Shown here: one piece after another, positions 1 to 5,260 of the stretch
Numbering within the stretch: the first letter of the stretch is position 1
How the letters are laid out: the number at the start of each line of letters is the position of its first letter
Notes under the pieces: generated by a model
The model's input: the letters and a program-made list of their open reading frames with translations, nothing else
The model's database searches: none
What the model was told of the DNA's origin: nothing
Made by a program: the position numbers and the translations under genes
Source of the DNA: Vulcanimicrobiota bacterium
GTDB lineage: Bacteria > Vulcanimicrobiota > Vulcanimicrobiia > Vulcanimicrobiales > Vulcanimicrobiaceae
Direction of reading: 5' to 3'
DNA: 5,356 bases
Assembly: GCA_019247395.1 (NCBI GenBank)
Contig: JAFAOZ010000324.1
Coordinates: 1-5,356 of the forward strand

Positions 1-2
1 AT

Positions 3-482
3 CGCGGCAAAGAACACGAGCGCCTTCATCTGATCTCCGGCGAAGAGGCCGGGCGCGCCGCGGCAGCCTCCCGCAACGTGGACGTCGAGGTGCGCAAAGG
101 CGAACGCTTTTTTGACGATGCTCCCGTTTCGATCATCGTCGATCGCTGGCTCGACGAGCTCAATGAACACCTCGGTTATACGGTCGAATGGGAACGCTTT
201 CGTCCGAACTTCTTCGTGCGAGCCGCGCGTGACTTTACGCAGAGTGAATGGCAGTTGCAGGGCGCCGATCTTCTCATCGGCGGAGCTCGCCTGCGCGTAC
301 GCTGCCCGATCGAACGTTGCGTCGCAATCACCTATCATCCGCGCGGGGAGCCGAGCGATCCGGAGATTCTGCGCTTTATCGCGCAACGGCGCGACGCGTG
401 CATGGGCATCTACTGCGACGTCGTAGAACCCGGCCTCGCCTCCATCGGCGATTCCCTGGTGCTCGAACCCCATCAAACTTAA
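3..482 (+). CDS. MOSC-domain protein, C-terminal part (5' end outside window)
   Basis: The frame is open from the left edge and ends at TAA 480-482, leaving 159 visible residues. A GTG at 78 could serve as a start, but sequence in frame before it (with motif GKEHERLHLISGEEAG) is stop-free and reads like MOSC N-terminal sequence, so I treat the gene as truncated by the window. MOSC hallmarks visible are a DDAPVSIIV segment, the RFRPNFFV strand, W-x-L-x-G-A-D with LLIGGARLRV, the CPIERC motif at about 303-320 containing the conserved cysteine, and the closing pattern G-I-Y-x-x-V-x-x-G with IGD. MOSC domains occur in molybdenum-cofactor sulfurases and mARC-like enzymes and handle sulfur or Moco; the substrate of this stand-alone member cannot be read from sequence. 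The protein ends directly after the domain, with no Fe-S or reductase extension. It converges on recR. Confidence 0.85.
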   Translation, partial: RGKEHERLHLISGEEAGRAAAASRNVDVEVRKGERFFDDAPVSIIVDRWLDELNEHLGYTVEWERFRPNFFVRAARDFTQSEWQLQGADLLIGGARLRVRCPIERCVAITYHPRGEPSDPEILRFIAQRRDACMGIYCDVVEPGLASIGDSLVLEPHQT

Positions 483-498
483 ACTTCCTTACCGGCAA

Positions 499-513
499 GG
501 CCCCGAAGGGGCC
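499..513. repeat. GC-only hairpin downstream of the MOSC gene
   Basis: Perfect 6-bp inverted repeat GGCCCC-GAA-GGGGCC, starting 17 bp after the MOSC stop. It is strong enough to fold in RNA from either strand, but no T-run follows on either side, so it is not a textbook Rho-independent terminator. It may still mark the 3' end of the MOSC transcript. Confidence 0.5.
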
Positions 514-518
514 GCAGT

Positions 519-571
519 CTCGAGCGGAACGAGAAGTCCTGAGCGTAGCGAAGGACTCGAGTGAAGTCGAG
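519..571. repeat. Cluster of three small inverted repeats, REP-like
   Basis: Three adjacent hairpins lie in the convergent gap: CTCG/CGAG (519-522 with 530-533), AGTCCT/AGGACT (535-540 with 552-557, loop GAGCGTAGCGA) and CTCGA/TCGAG (556-560 with 567-571). The core GTCCTGAGCGTAGCGAAGG resembles the widespread bacterial intergenic repeat whose reverse complement reads roughly CCTTCGACTTCGCTCAGGAC. A related, degenerate version sits inside the mobile element near 3329-3358. No coding frame is supported here. Copy number elsewhere in the genome cannot be seen. Confidence 0.5.
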
Positions 572-685
572 AGGCGCCGCTGCACCCTTAGCGACGCCTC
601 TGTCCCCCCACACCCGGCACAATGGAGCATACCGCGCGCCGCGCCGCCGCGCCCTAGTGCAACTGCATTAGACCGATCGGCACTA

Positions 686-706
686 CCGGATGGAACTTCC
701 AACCGG
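686..706. repeat. Imperfect inverted repeat just past the recR stop
   Basis: CCGGATGGAA and TTCCAACCGG are near-perfect reverse complements (9 of 10) around a single central C, ending 13 bp from the recR stop. A run of four A on the + strand (707-710) borders it on the recR side, so in the recR transcript the U-run precedes rather than follows the hairpin. It is therefore not a classical terminator for recR, although its position suggests a 3'-end structure. I see nothing else identifiable in 572-685. Confidence 0.35.
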
Positions 707-718
707 AAAAGCGACGCT

Positions 719-1327
719 TTACAGCGCGCGTCGTCCTTCGAGCGCTTTGGCGATCGTGACCTCGTCGGCATAGTCGAGATCGCCGCCGATCGGCAAACCG
801 TATGCCAAGCGCGTCACGGTAACGCCGAGCGGAAGAAGCAGGCGCGAGAGATAGAGTGCTGTCGCTTCGCCTTCGGCGTTTGGATTCGTTGCGAGAATGA
901 TCTCGCGCGGATTTTCACGCCCGATGCGTTCGACGAGCTCCTTGACGTGCAGCTGTGCCGGCCCGATGCCGTCCATCGGCGAGATCAACCCGCCCAGCAC
1001 GTGGTAGCGTCCTTTGAACGCGGCGGTGCGCTCGATCGCGTATACGTCCTTTGCCTCGGCGACCACGCAGATCGTTGCGGCGTCGCGGCGATCGTCGCTG
1101 CAAAACTCGCACGGGTCGCTCTCCGCGAGCGAATAGCAGATGGAACAAAAGCGGACGTTATCTTTCACGGCGATGATTGCTTCCGCCAGGCTCTGCGCCT
1201 CGTGGCGCGGCCGGTTCAACAAATGAAAGACCAATCGTGCCGCCGTCTTCGGTCCGATCGTCGGCAGCTTGCTGAACTTGTTGATCAGCGCGGCGATTGG
1301 GCTGGGTGCTTGGCGAAGCTGCGTCAC
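719..1327 (-). CDS. recR: Recombination mediator protein RecR
   Basis: A 202-residue protein, the usual RecR length. Domains in order: helix-hairpin-helix at about 17-38 (KLPTIGPKTAARLVFHLL); a four-cysteine zinc site at Cys61, Cys64, Cys73 and Cys76 (CSIC...CEFC); a Toprim domain at about 84-178 with GRYHVLGGLISPMDGIGP and ATNPNAEGEATALYL; and the C-terminal signature LPIGGDLDYADEVT with ALEGRR. All family landmarks are intact. RecR works in the cytoplasm with RecO and RecF to load RecA on SSB-coated single-stranded gaps. The start is GTG (1327-1325), overlapping the ybaB stop as GTGA, which implies translational coupling. No other start fits before the HhH motif, and only a weak GGA precedes the GTG. 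It is the last gene of the dnaX-ybaB-recR cluster. Confidence 0.97.
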   Translation of the reverse strand: MTQLRQAPSPIAALINKFSKLPTIGPKTAARLVFHLLNRPRHEAQSLAEAIIAVKDNVRFCSICYSLAESDPCEFCSDDRRDAATICVVAEAKDVYAIERTAAFKGRYHVLGGLISPMDGIGPAQLHVKELVERIGRENPREIILATNPNAEGEATALYLSRLLLPLGVTVTRLAYGLPIGGDLDYADEVTIAKALEGRRAL

Positions 1328-1635
1328 ATCAATCCGGGAAGCTTCATCCCTCCGGTGACCGATCCCATTCGCTTCTGCGAAGCTTCATTCGCCTTACCCA
1401 GCGCGTCGTTGACCGCGACGGTAATGAGATCTTCAAGCGTCTCGACGTCATCGGGATCGACGGCGTCTTTTCCGATATGCACGCGCTTGACGCGCTGATC
1501 GCACGTGACCTCGACCGTCACCGCGCCGCCGGCCGCCGTTCCGCTGACGACCGTATTGGCCAGCTCTTCTTGTGCCTTCTGCATCTCGGCTTGCATTTTT
1601 TTGAACTGTGCGAGCAAATGAGCTTGATTCATCAT
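1324..1635 (-). CDS. ybaB: YbaB/EbfC family nucleoid-associated protein
   Basis: A 103-residue protein, typical of the family. It has an N-terminal amphipathic helix rich in Lys, Glu, Gln and Met (LLAQFKKMQAEMQKAQEEL, about 7-25), a central beta section (VTVEVTCDQRVKRVHIG), an acidic helix (DDVETLEDLITVAVNDAL) and the Gly/Met-rich tail GGMKLPGLM, all standard for YbaB. Characterised members are dimers that bind DNA and coat the nucleoid; the exact cellular role is poorly defined. Two consecutive ATGs (1635 and 1632) are possible starts, with GGA about 5 or 8 nt upstream. The gene begins 11 nt after the dnaX stop and overlaps recR by 4 nt, so the three genes are very probably one transcription unit. 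Confidence 0.95.
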   Translation of the reverse strand: MMNQAHLLAQFKKMQAEMQKAQEELANTVVSGTAAGGAVTVEVTCDQRVKRVHIGKDAVDPDDVETLEDLITVAVNDALGKANEASQKRMGSVTGGMKLPGLM

Positions 1636-1646
1636 CGTTCCGTTCG

Positions 1647-3254
1647 TTATCGTATTCGTTCGTTTGCATAATCGAAGAGGGCGTCGGTGCTCTCCTCTTG
1701 GGCGGCCGGGCGCGGCGTGCTGCCATCCACCTTAAGACGCAGCTTGAGTGGAACGCCAAGTACGTCGGCGATTGCTTTTTCGATGAGCGCCGCATGATCG
1801 CGCAGCGTTTCCGCGCTCCACGTGTTGGGAAGCTTGAGCACGACGGCGTTGCTCTCGACGGAGTCTATAGCCGCCCGCGAGAGCGGCGCGCTGAGCGATT
1901 GCCGCTCGCCCTCGACTTTCCCGCGTATGCTCTGCCAGGCGGCACGCACTTTTTGCAGCGAAACGTCGCCGCGCCGTTTCGGCGGCTCCGCTTGCGACGG
2001 ATCCGGCGCAGCCGGCGCGGCCGCAGCCGGAGCCTGCGGCGCCGCAGCGGGAGCGGGAGCCGCAGGGGCGGGTGTCGCAGCGGTGGGCGCAGCCGCAGCC
2101 GGGACCGCACGGTTCGAGCCGAGGCGTTCTTCCAGCACGGCGATGCGCGTCGAGAGCGCATCGAGGCTCGAATCCTCAGCGGTCATGATGAAGCGCAGCA
2201 GCGCCGTCTCGAGCTCAAGCCGCGCATTGCCGCCGGCCCGCGCCAGCGCCGACGCCTCGCCGAACGTTCGCAATGCCCGCAGGATCGCCGGTTGAGTAAG
2301 CGACTCTGCCTGACGCACGACCCGCGCGGCGTCTTCGGGCGCGAGATCGCGCGCGAGCAGCTCGGGATCGATACGGGCCACCAAGAGATTTCGAAAGGCC
2401 GCGATCAGCGAGCGCATCAGCACGGACAGGTCGGTTCCAGCGTCGCCGGCCTCCTCGACGACGCGCAGCGCGGCGGTCGCGTCGCGCGCCGCGGCGGCTT
2501 CGACCAGCGCCTCCGCGAACTGCCGCCCCGTCGCGCCGAAGGCCAGGTCGAGGGTCGCAGCCGTTGCGCGGGCGTCGCCCGAATATGCCGCGAGCTGCTC
2601 GAGCATCGTCAGTGCGTCGCGCAGACCGCCGTCGGCGCGGTAGGCAATAGCGGCCAATGCGTCGTCATCGATCGCGATCTTCTCGGCCTTGGCGATCTCC
2701 TTCATCTTCTCGATCATCACCGGAACGGCGATGCGCCGAAACGCGTAGCGCTGGCAGCGGGACAAAATCGTCACCGGAAGGCGTTCCGGTTCGGTTGTCG
2801 CCAGAATGAAGACGGCGTGGGGCGGCGGCTCTTCGAGCGTCTTGAGAAACGCGTTGGCGCCCTCTTTCGTCAGCATGTGCGCTTCGTCGATAATGTAGAT
2901 CTTCATCCGCATCGACGCGGGCGCAAATTTGACAGCCTCTCGCAAAGCTCGGATCTCGTCGATTCCGCGATTGCTGGCCGCGTCGATCTCCAAAACGTCG
3001 AGCGCCGCCCCCGCGAGCATCGCCCGACAATTCTCGCAGGTATTGTCGGGCCGGGGCGTCGGACCGTTCTCACAATTAATGCAGCGTGCTAGAATCTTTG
3101 CAGCCGAGGTCTTTCCGGAGCCGCGCGGACCCGAGAATAAGTATGCGTGGGCGATTTTTCCGCTTTCGATAGCGGCCGTCAGCGTTCGAACGACCGCATC
3201 TTGGCCAACCAGATCAGAAAACGTGAGGGGTCGCCAGGTGCGGTACAGAGACAC
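1647..3254 (-). CDS. dnaX: DNA polymerase III subunit gamma/tau (clamp loader ATPase)
   Basis: 535 residues from the chosen GTG (3254-3252), giving the classic N-terminus VSLYRTWRPLTFSDLVGQD. A frame extension to GTG 3287 adds 11 residues, but these are encoded by the end of the mobile element and do not resemble DnaX. Landmarks: Walker A GPRGSGKT at 42-49; zinc cysteines 58, 61, 73 and 76; Walker B with IIDEAH at about 121-126; SRC motif at 165-167; sensor 2 GGLRDAL near 212. The clamp-loader collar domain follows, then an Ala/Pro-rich linker at about 382-425 and a C-terminal tau-type domain at about 429-535. The protein loads the sliding clamp and bridges the replicase. The codons CAA AAA at the start of the C-terminal domain do not form a proper X-XXY-YYZ slippery heptamer, so I see no support for a shorter gamma product made by frameshifting. 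The element directly upstream probably alters translation initiation. Confidence 0.96.
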   Translation of the reverse strand: MSLYRTWRPLTFSDLVGQDAVVRTLTAAIESGKIAHAYLFSGPRGSGKTSAAKILARCINCENGPTPRPDNTCENCRAMLAGAALDVLEIDAASNRGIDEIRALREAVKFAPASMRMKIYIIDEAHMLTKEGANAFLKTLEEPPPHAVFILATTEPERLPVTILSRCQRYAFRRIAVPVMIEKMKEIAKAEKIAIDDDALAAIAYRADGGLRDALTMLEQLAAYSGDARATAATLDLAFGATGRQFAEALVEAAAARDATAALRVVEEAGDAGTDLSVLMRSLIAAFRNLLVARIDPELLARDLAPEDAARVVRQAESLTQPAILRALRTFGEASALARAGGNARLELETALLRFIMTAEDSSLDALSTRIAVLEERLGSNRAVPAAAAPTAATPAPAAPAPAAAPQAPAAAAPAAPDPSQAEPPKRRGDVSLQKVRAAWQSIRGKVEGERQSLSAPLSRAAIDSVESNAVVLKLPNTWSAETLRDHAALIEKAIADVLGVPLKLRLKVDGSTPRPAAQEESTDALFDYANERIR

Positions 3255-3261
3255 GGCTCTA

Positions 3262-3293
3262 AGGGGCCTCTGAAGAAGTCGCTGCACCGATCG
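3262..3293 (+). repeat. Left terminal inverted repeat of the element
   Basis: Begins AGGGGCCTCTGAAGAAGTC and ends ACCGATCG. It pairs with the reverse complement of 3463-3494 with four mismatches. The GTG 33 bases upstream of the dnaX start used here lies within this repeat. Confidence 0.85.
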
Positions 3294-3358
3294 CGGCGAG
3301 CCGTTCCGGCGCAGATCCCAAAGAGATTGTCCTCAGCGATCGCAAAGAGTCGAAGGGG

Positions 3359-3374
3359 TTTGGCAGAAAAGCCG
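3359..3374 (+). repeat. Left inner inverted arm of the element
   Basis: TTTGGCAGAAAAGCCG pairs with 3446-3462, sharing a perfect 13-bp core (GGCAGAAAAGCCG at 3362-3374 and CGGCTTTTCTGCC at 3446-3458). On the right side this arm directly abuts the terminal repeat; on the left, 65 bp (3294-3358) intervene. Confidence 0.8.
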
Positions 3375-3445
3375 CCAGCTGCGTTGTCAAGGGCTCGGTC
3401 ACAGACTCAATTGAGTATGCTCCCTCGCCTTTTTCGAGCATCTTA

Positions 3446-3462
3446 CGGCTTTTCTGCCCAAA
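3446..3462 (-). repeat. Right inner inverted arm of the element
   Basis: CGGCTTTTCTGCCCAAA, reverse-complementary to 3359-3374 apart from one extra C. It is contiguous with the right terminal repeat, so the right side shows an unbroken arm of about 49 bp. Confidence 0.8.
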
Positions 3463-3494
3463 CGATCGGTACATGGACTTTTTCAGAGGCCCCT
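3463..3494 (-). repeat. Right terminal inverted repeat of the element
   Basis: Reads, on the minus strand, AGGGGCCTCTGAAAAAGTC through ACCGATCG; 28 of 32 positions match the left repeat. It is followed by TA (3495-3496), matching the TA before the left repeat. Confidence 0.85.
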
Positions 3495-3496
3495 TA

Positions 3497-3501
3497 CCTT
3501 T
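3497..3501 (-). promoter_or_regulatory. Displaced ancestral Shine-Dalgarno of dnaX
   Basis: On the minus strand this reads AAAGG, preceded by a GCAGGC/GCCTGC inverted repeat (3503-3508 with 3520-3525). It now lies over 240 nt from the dnaX start. If 3262-3494 and one flanking TA are removed, the strand reads AAAGG-TAGAGCC-GTG, a 7-nt spacing that is ideal for a ribosome-binding site. This supports both GTG 3254 as the start and the exact element boundaries. The excision reading is inference from one copy. Confidence 0.55.
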
Positions 3502-3579
3502 AGCAGGCCGTTTCGCGTCGCCTGCCGGAGGGTATGGTTGCAACGAGGCACCCGGGTGAGCGGTTATATGAATTGCTTC

Positions 3580-3603
3580 CCAGGCGGCGGCGCCTGGTTA
3601 TTT
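3580..3603 (+). terminator. Terminator-like hairpin in the recQ leader
   Basis: CCAGGCG-GCGG-CGCCTGG gives a perfect 7-bp GC-rich stem with a 4-nt loop (3580-3597), followed by TTATTT. This is the form of an intrinsic terminator, though the T-run is short and broken. It lies 20 bp before the recQ GTG. It could attenuate recQ, block read-through arriving from the mobile element, or simply be a stable 5' leader structure; sequence does not decide. Confidence 0.4.
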
Positions 3604-3622
3604 GTGGGATAGAAAGATACCC

Positions 3623-5260
3623 GTGGATTTGCGTTCAGCGCTTCAAGAGAAGTTCGGCTTTGGTGGTTTTTACCCAGGCCAGGAAGAGGTCGTTTCGCGT
3701 GTTTTGCAAGGACAAGACACGTTGGCGATTCTTGCAACGGGTGCCGGAAAGAGCTTAACCTACCAGCTCCCCGCGCTTCTTCTCGAGGGCACGACGGTCG
3801 TCGTGAGTCCGCTCATCGCGTTGATGAAAGATCAGCTCGACATGCTGCGCGAGCGGGGAATTACCGATGTCGTCGCGCTGAACTCCACGCTCTCCGAAGA
3901 TCAGGAGATGCGCGCGCGCGAGCGCATCCGCAGCGGGAAGGTGCGGATCGTTTACACGACCCCCGAAAAGCTGGAGGACGACGTCTTTTTGCGGCTGCTC
4001 CAGTCGATTCGCGTGCCGCTCTTCGTCGTCGACGAAGCGCATTGTATCAGCCAGTGGGGGCACGACTTTCGGCCCGCCTACCTCGCACTCGGCGGGGTCA
4101 TCGCGAAATTGGGCCATCCGACGGTCTTAGCATTGACGGCTACGGCAACGCCCTCCGTCCGCGAGGACATTCTGCATCAGCTCGGCATCGAACAGGTCAA
4201 GCCGATCGTTCGCGGCTTCGACCGTCCGAACTTAATCTACGAAGCGCGTAAAGCGGACAAGGAAGCCGACAAGTTCAAGATTCTTACGTCGCTCTTTTCT
4301 GGCGCCGAAGCGCTGGACGGCACCGGAATTATCTATACGGCGACGATCAAGAACGCGCTAGAAGTGCAGCGCTTCCTCACCCGCGAACTCGGCATACCTG
4401 CGGCGGTCTATCATTCCAAGCTCCACAAAGAGGACCGCACGTCGGTTCATAATTTGTTCATGGACGAAGCGATCCGAGCCGTCGTGGCGACCAACGCGTT
4501 CGGCCTGGGGATCGACAAGCCCAACATACGGTTCGTCGTGCACTACGATCTGCCCGGGTCGCTGGAAGCGTATACGCAAGAAGCGGGCCGGGCGGGACGC
4601 GACGGCTTGCCGTCGCGATGCATCCTGATTTACCGGATGAGCGATACCCGGGTACAAAACTACTTCCTCACCGGAAAGTATCCCGACGTGGAAGAGGTCC
4701 AGCGCGTTTTCGGAACGATCGAAGTCTTCGGCGATCAGACCAGCGGCGTCTCGATGATCGATCTCCGTAAGATCTTGCAGCTGCCGCTCACCAAGCTGAA
4801 GGTCATCTTGGCCCTCCTCAAAAAATCCGGTTACATCGAGCACGTCGGTAAATCCGCGTACGGCTTGACGGAAGCGGTGCGCAAACATCGTGACCTGATG
4901 TTGAACTTGGCGAATTACGAGACGAAGAAATCGTACGATCAGAGTAAGCTCGCCATGATGCTGCAATACGCCGAGACGATGTCGTGCCGGCGGCGTTTCA
5001 TCCTGAACTACTTCGGAGAGGACTTCGACGTCCTGAATTGCGGTGCGTGCGACAGCTGTCTGCGCGCGGTGCGGCGCGGCGTCGAAGCGCAAGCCACAAC
5101 GGGCGGTTTCAAAATTGCCGACGTGGTGCGCCACGCCAAGTTCGGCGTCGGTACGGTCGAGCGCGCGGAACGCGACCTCGTGACCGTGCTCTTTCCGAGC
5201 GTTGGATATAAGACGCTGCTGGCCTCGGCGGTTCGACACGCCGAAGCGCAAATTGCGTAG
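3623..5260 (+). CDS. recQ: RecQ-family ATP-dependent DNA helicase with C-terminal Tudor-like domain
   Basis: 545 residues from GTG 3623. A TTG at 3602 would add 7 residues; GTG is preferred because a weak AGAAAG (3611-3616) lies 6 nt before it and the protein then starts where RecQ proteins usually do. Helicase core: motif 0 FYPGQEEVV; Walker A ATGAGKS (38-44, Lys43); DEAH box at 137-140 followed by the RecQ aromatic loop CISQWGHDFRP; motif III ALTATAT; motif V ATNAFGLGIDKPNIR; motif VI QEAGRAGRDG (319-328). A winged-helix-like stretch at about 355-418 (IDLRKILQLPLTKLKVILALL...) precedes the zinc module, whose cysteines are 455, 473, 476 and 479 (CRRRF...CGACDSC). Residues 496-538 (FKIADVVRHAKFGVGTV...FPSVGYKTLLA) look like the PcrA/UvrD C-terminal Tudor domain. 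No HRDC or RQC winged helix follows the zinc site. The expected role is 3'-5' unwinding in recombination and gap repair. It is divergent from dnaX. Confidence 0.93.
   Translation: MDLRSALQEKFGFGGFYPGQEEVVSRVLQGQDTLAILATGAGKSLTYQLPALLLEGTTVVVSPLIALMKDQLDMLRERGITDVVALNSTLSEDQEMRARERIRSGKVRIVYTTPEKLEDDVFLRLLQSIRVPLFVVDEAHCISQWGHDFRPAYLALGGVIAKLGHPTVLALTATATPSVREDILHQLGIEQVKPIVRGFDRPNLIYEARKADKEADKFKILTSLFSGAEALDGTGIIYTATIKNALEVQRFLTRELGIPAAVYHSKLHKEDRTSVHNLFMDEAIRAVVATNAFGLGIDKPNIRFVVHYDLPGSLEAYTQEAGRAGRDGLPSRCILIYRMSDTRVQNYFLTGKYPDVEEVQRVFGTIEVFGDQTSGVSMIDLRKILQLPLTKLKVILALLKKSGYIEHVGKSAYGLTEAVRKHRDLMLNLANYETKKSYDQSKLAMMLQYAETMSCRRRFILNYFGEDFDVLNCGACDSCLRAVRRGVEAQATTGGFKIADVVRHAKFGVGTVERAERDLVTVLFPSVGYKTLLASAVRHAEAQIA

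Larger units (their letters stand above)
3262..3494. mobile_element. MITE-like non-autonomous transposable element, 233 bp
   Basis: The ends are long terminal inverted repeats: 3262-3293 and 3463-3494 match at 28 of 32 positions, including an outer 18-bp block with one mismatch (GGGGCCTCTGAAGAAGTC against GACTTTTTCAGAGGCCCC). A TA dinucleotide flanks each end (3260-3261 and 3495-3496), consistent with a TA target duplication. A further pair of inverted arms lies inside (3359-3374 and 3446-3462). No transposase is encoded, so movement would need a transposase supplied in trans. The ...AAGTC ends recall IS5-type termini, but I cannot name the parent. The interior includes the 12-bp palindrome ACTCAATTGAGT (3405-3416) and an ATGCTC/GAGCAT hairpin (3417-3441). 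It occupies most of the dnaX-recQ gap and ends 7 bp from the dnaX start codon. Confidence 0.8.

Noticed and set aside
248..1498. Long + strand open frame of 416 codons across the MOSC end, the gap and recR
   Set aside because: It is the shadow of recR and MOSC in GC-rich DNA. Its translation is Arg-rich and low in family-like motifs, while both overlapped genes have strong conserved domains.
1930..1985. Programmed frameshift site for a gamma form of DnaX
   Set aside because: A five-A run exists (CAAAAAG on the minus strand), but in the reading frame the codons CAA AAA do not make an X-XXY-YYZ heptamer, and no stop-proximal stem is evident.
1608..3092. Long + strand open frame of 494 codons antisense to dnaX
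   Set aside because: Arg-rich translation lying opposite a fully conserved DnaX, with no recognisable motif.
3336..3343. GCGATCGC octamer as a cyanobacterial HIP1 site
   Set aside because: A single occurrence in GC-rich DNA inside a mobile element; nothing else suggests a cyanobacterium.
3259..3543. 94-codon minus-strand frame starting at TTG 3543 as a real gene
   Set aside because: It runs from unique sequence into the mobile element, has no family likeness, and its length is explained by the element being open in that frame.
3538..3569. Sigma-70 promoter for recQ (TTGCAA ... TTATAT) or for dnaX (TATAAC on the minus strand)
   Set aside because: For recQ the spacing between boxes is 20 bp, too long. 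For dnaX the -10-like TATAAC has no acceptable -35 box.
3255..3622. SRP (4.5S) RNA or tRNA gene upstream of dnaX, a common location in bacteria
   Set aside because: I found no SRP Alu/S-domain tetraloop motif and no tRNA T-arm consensus on either strand; the inverted repeats fit a transposable element better.
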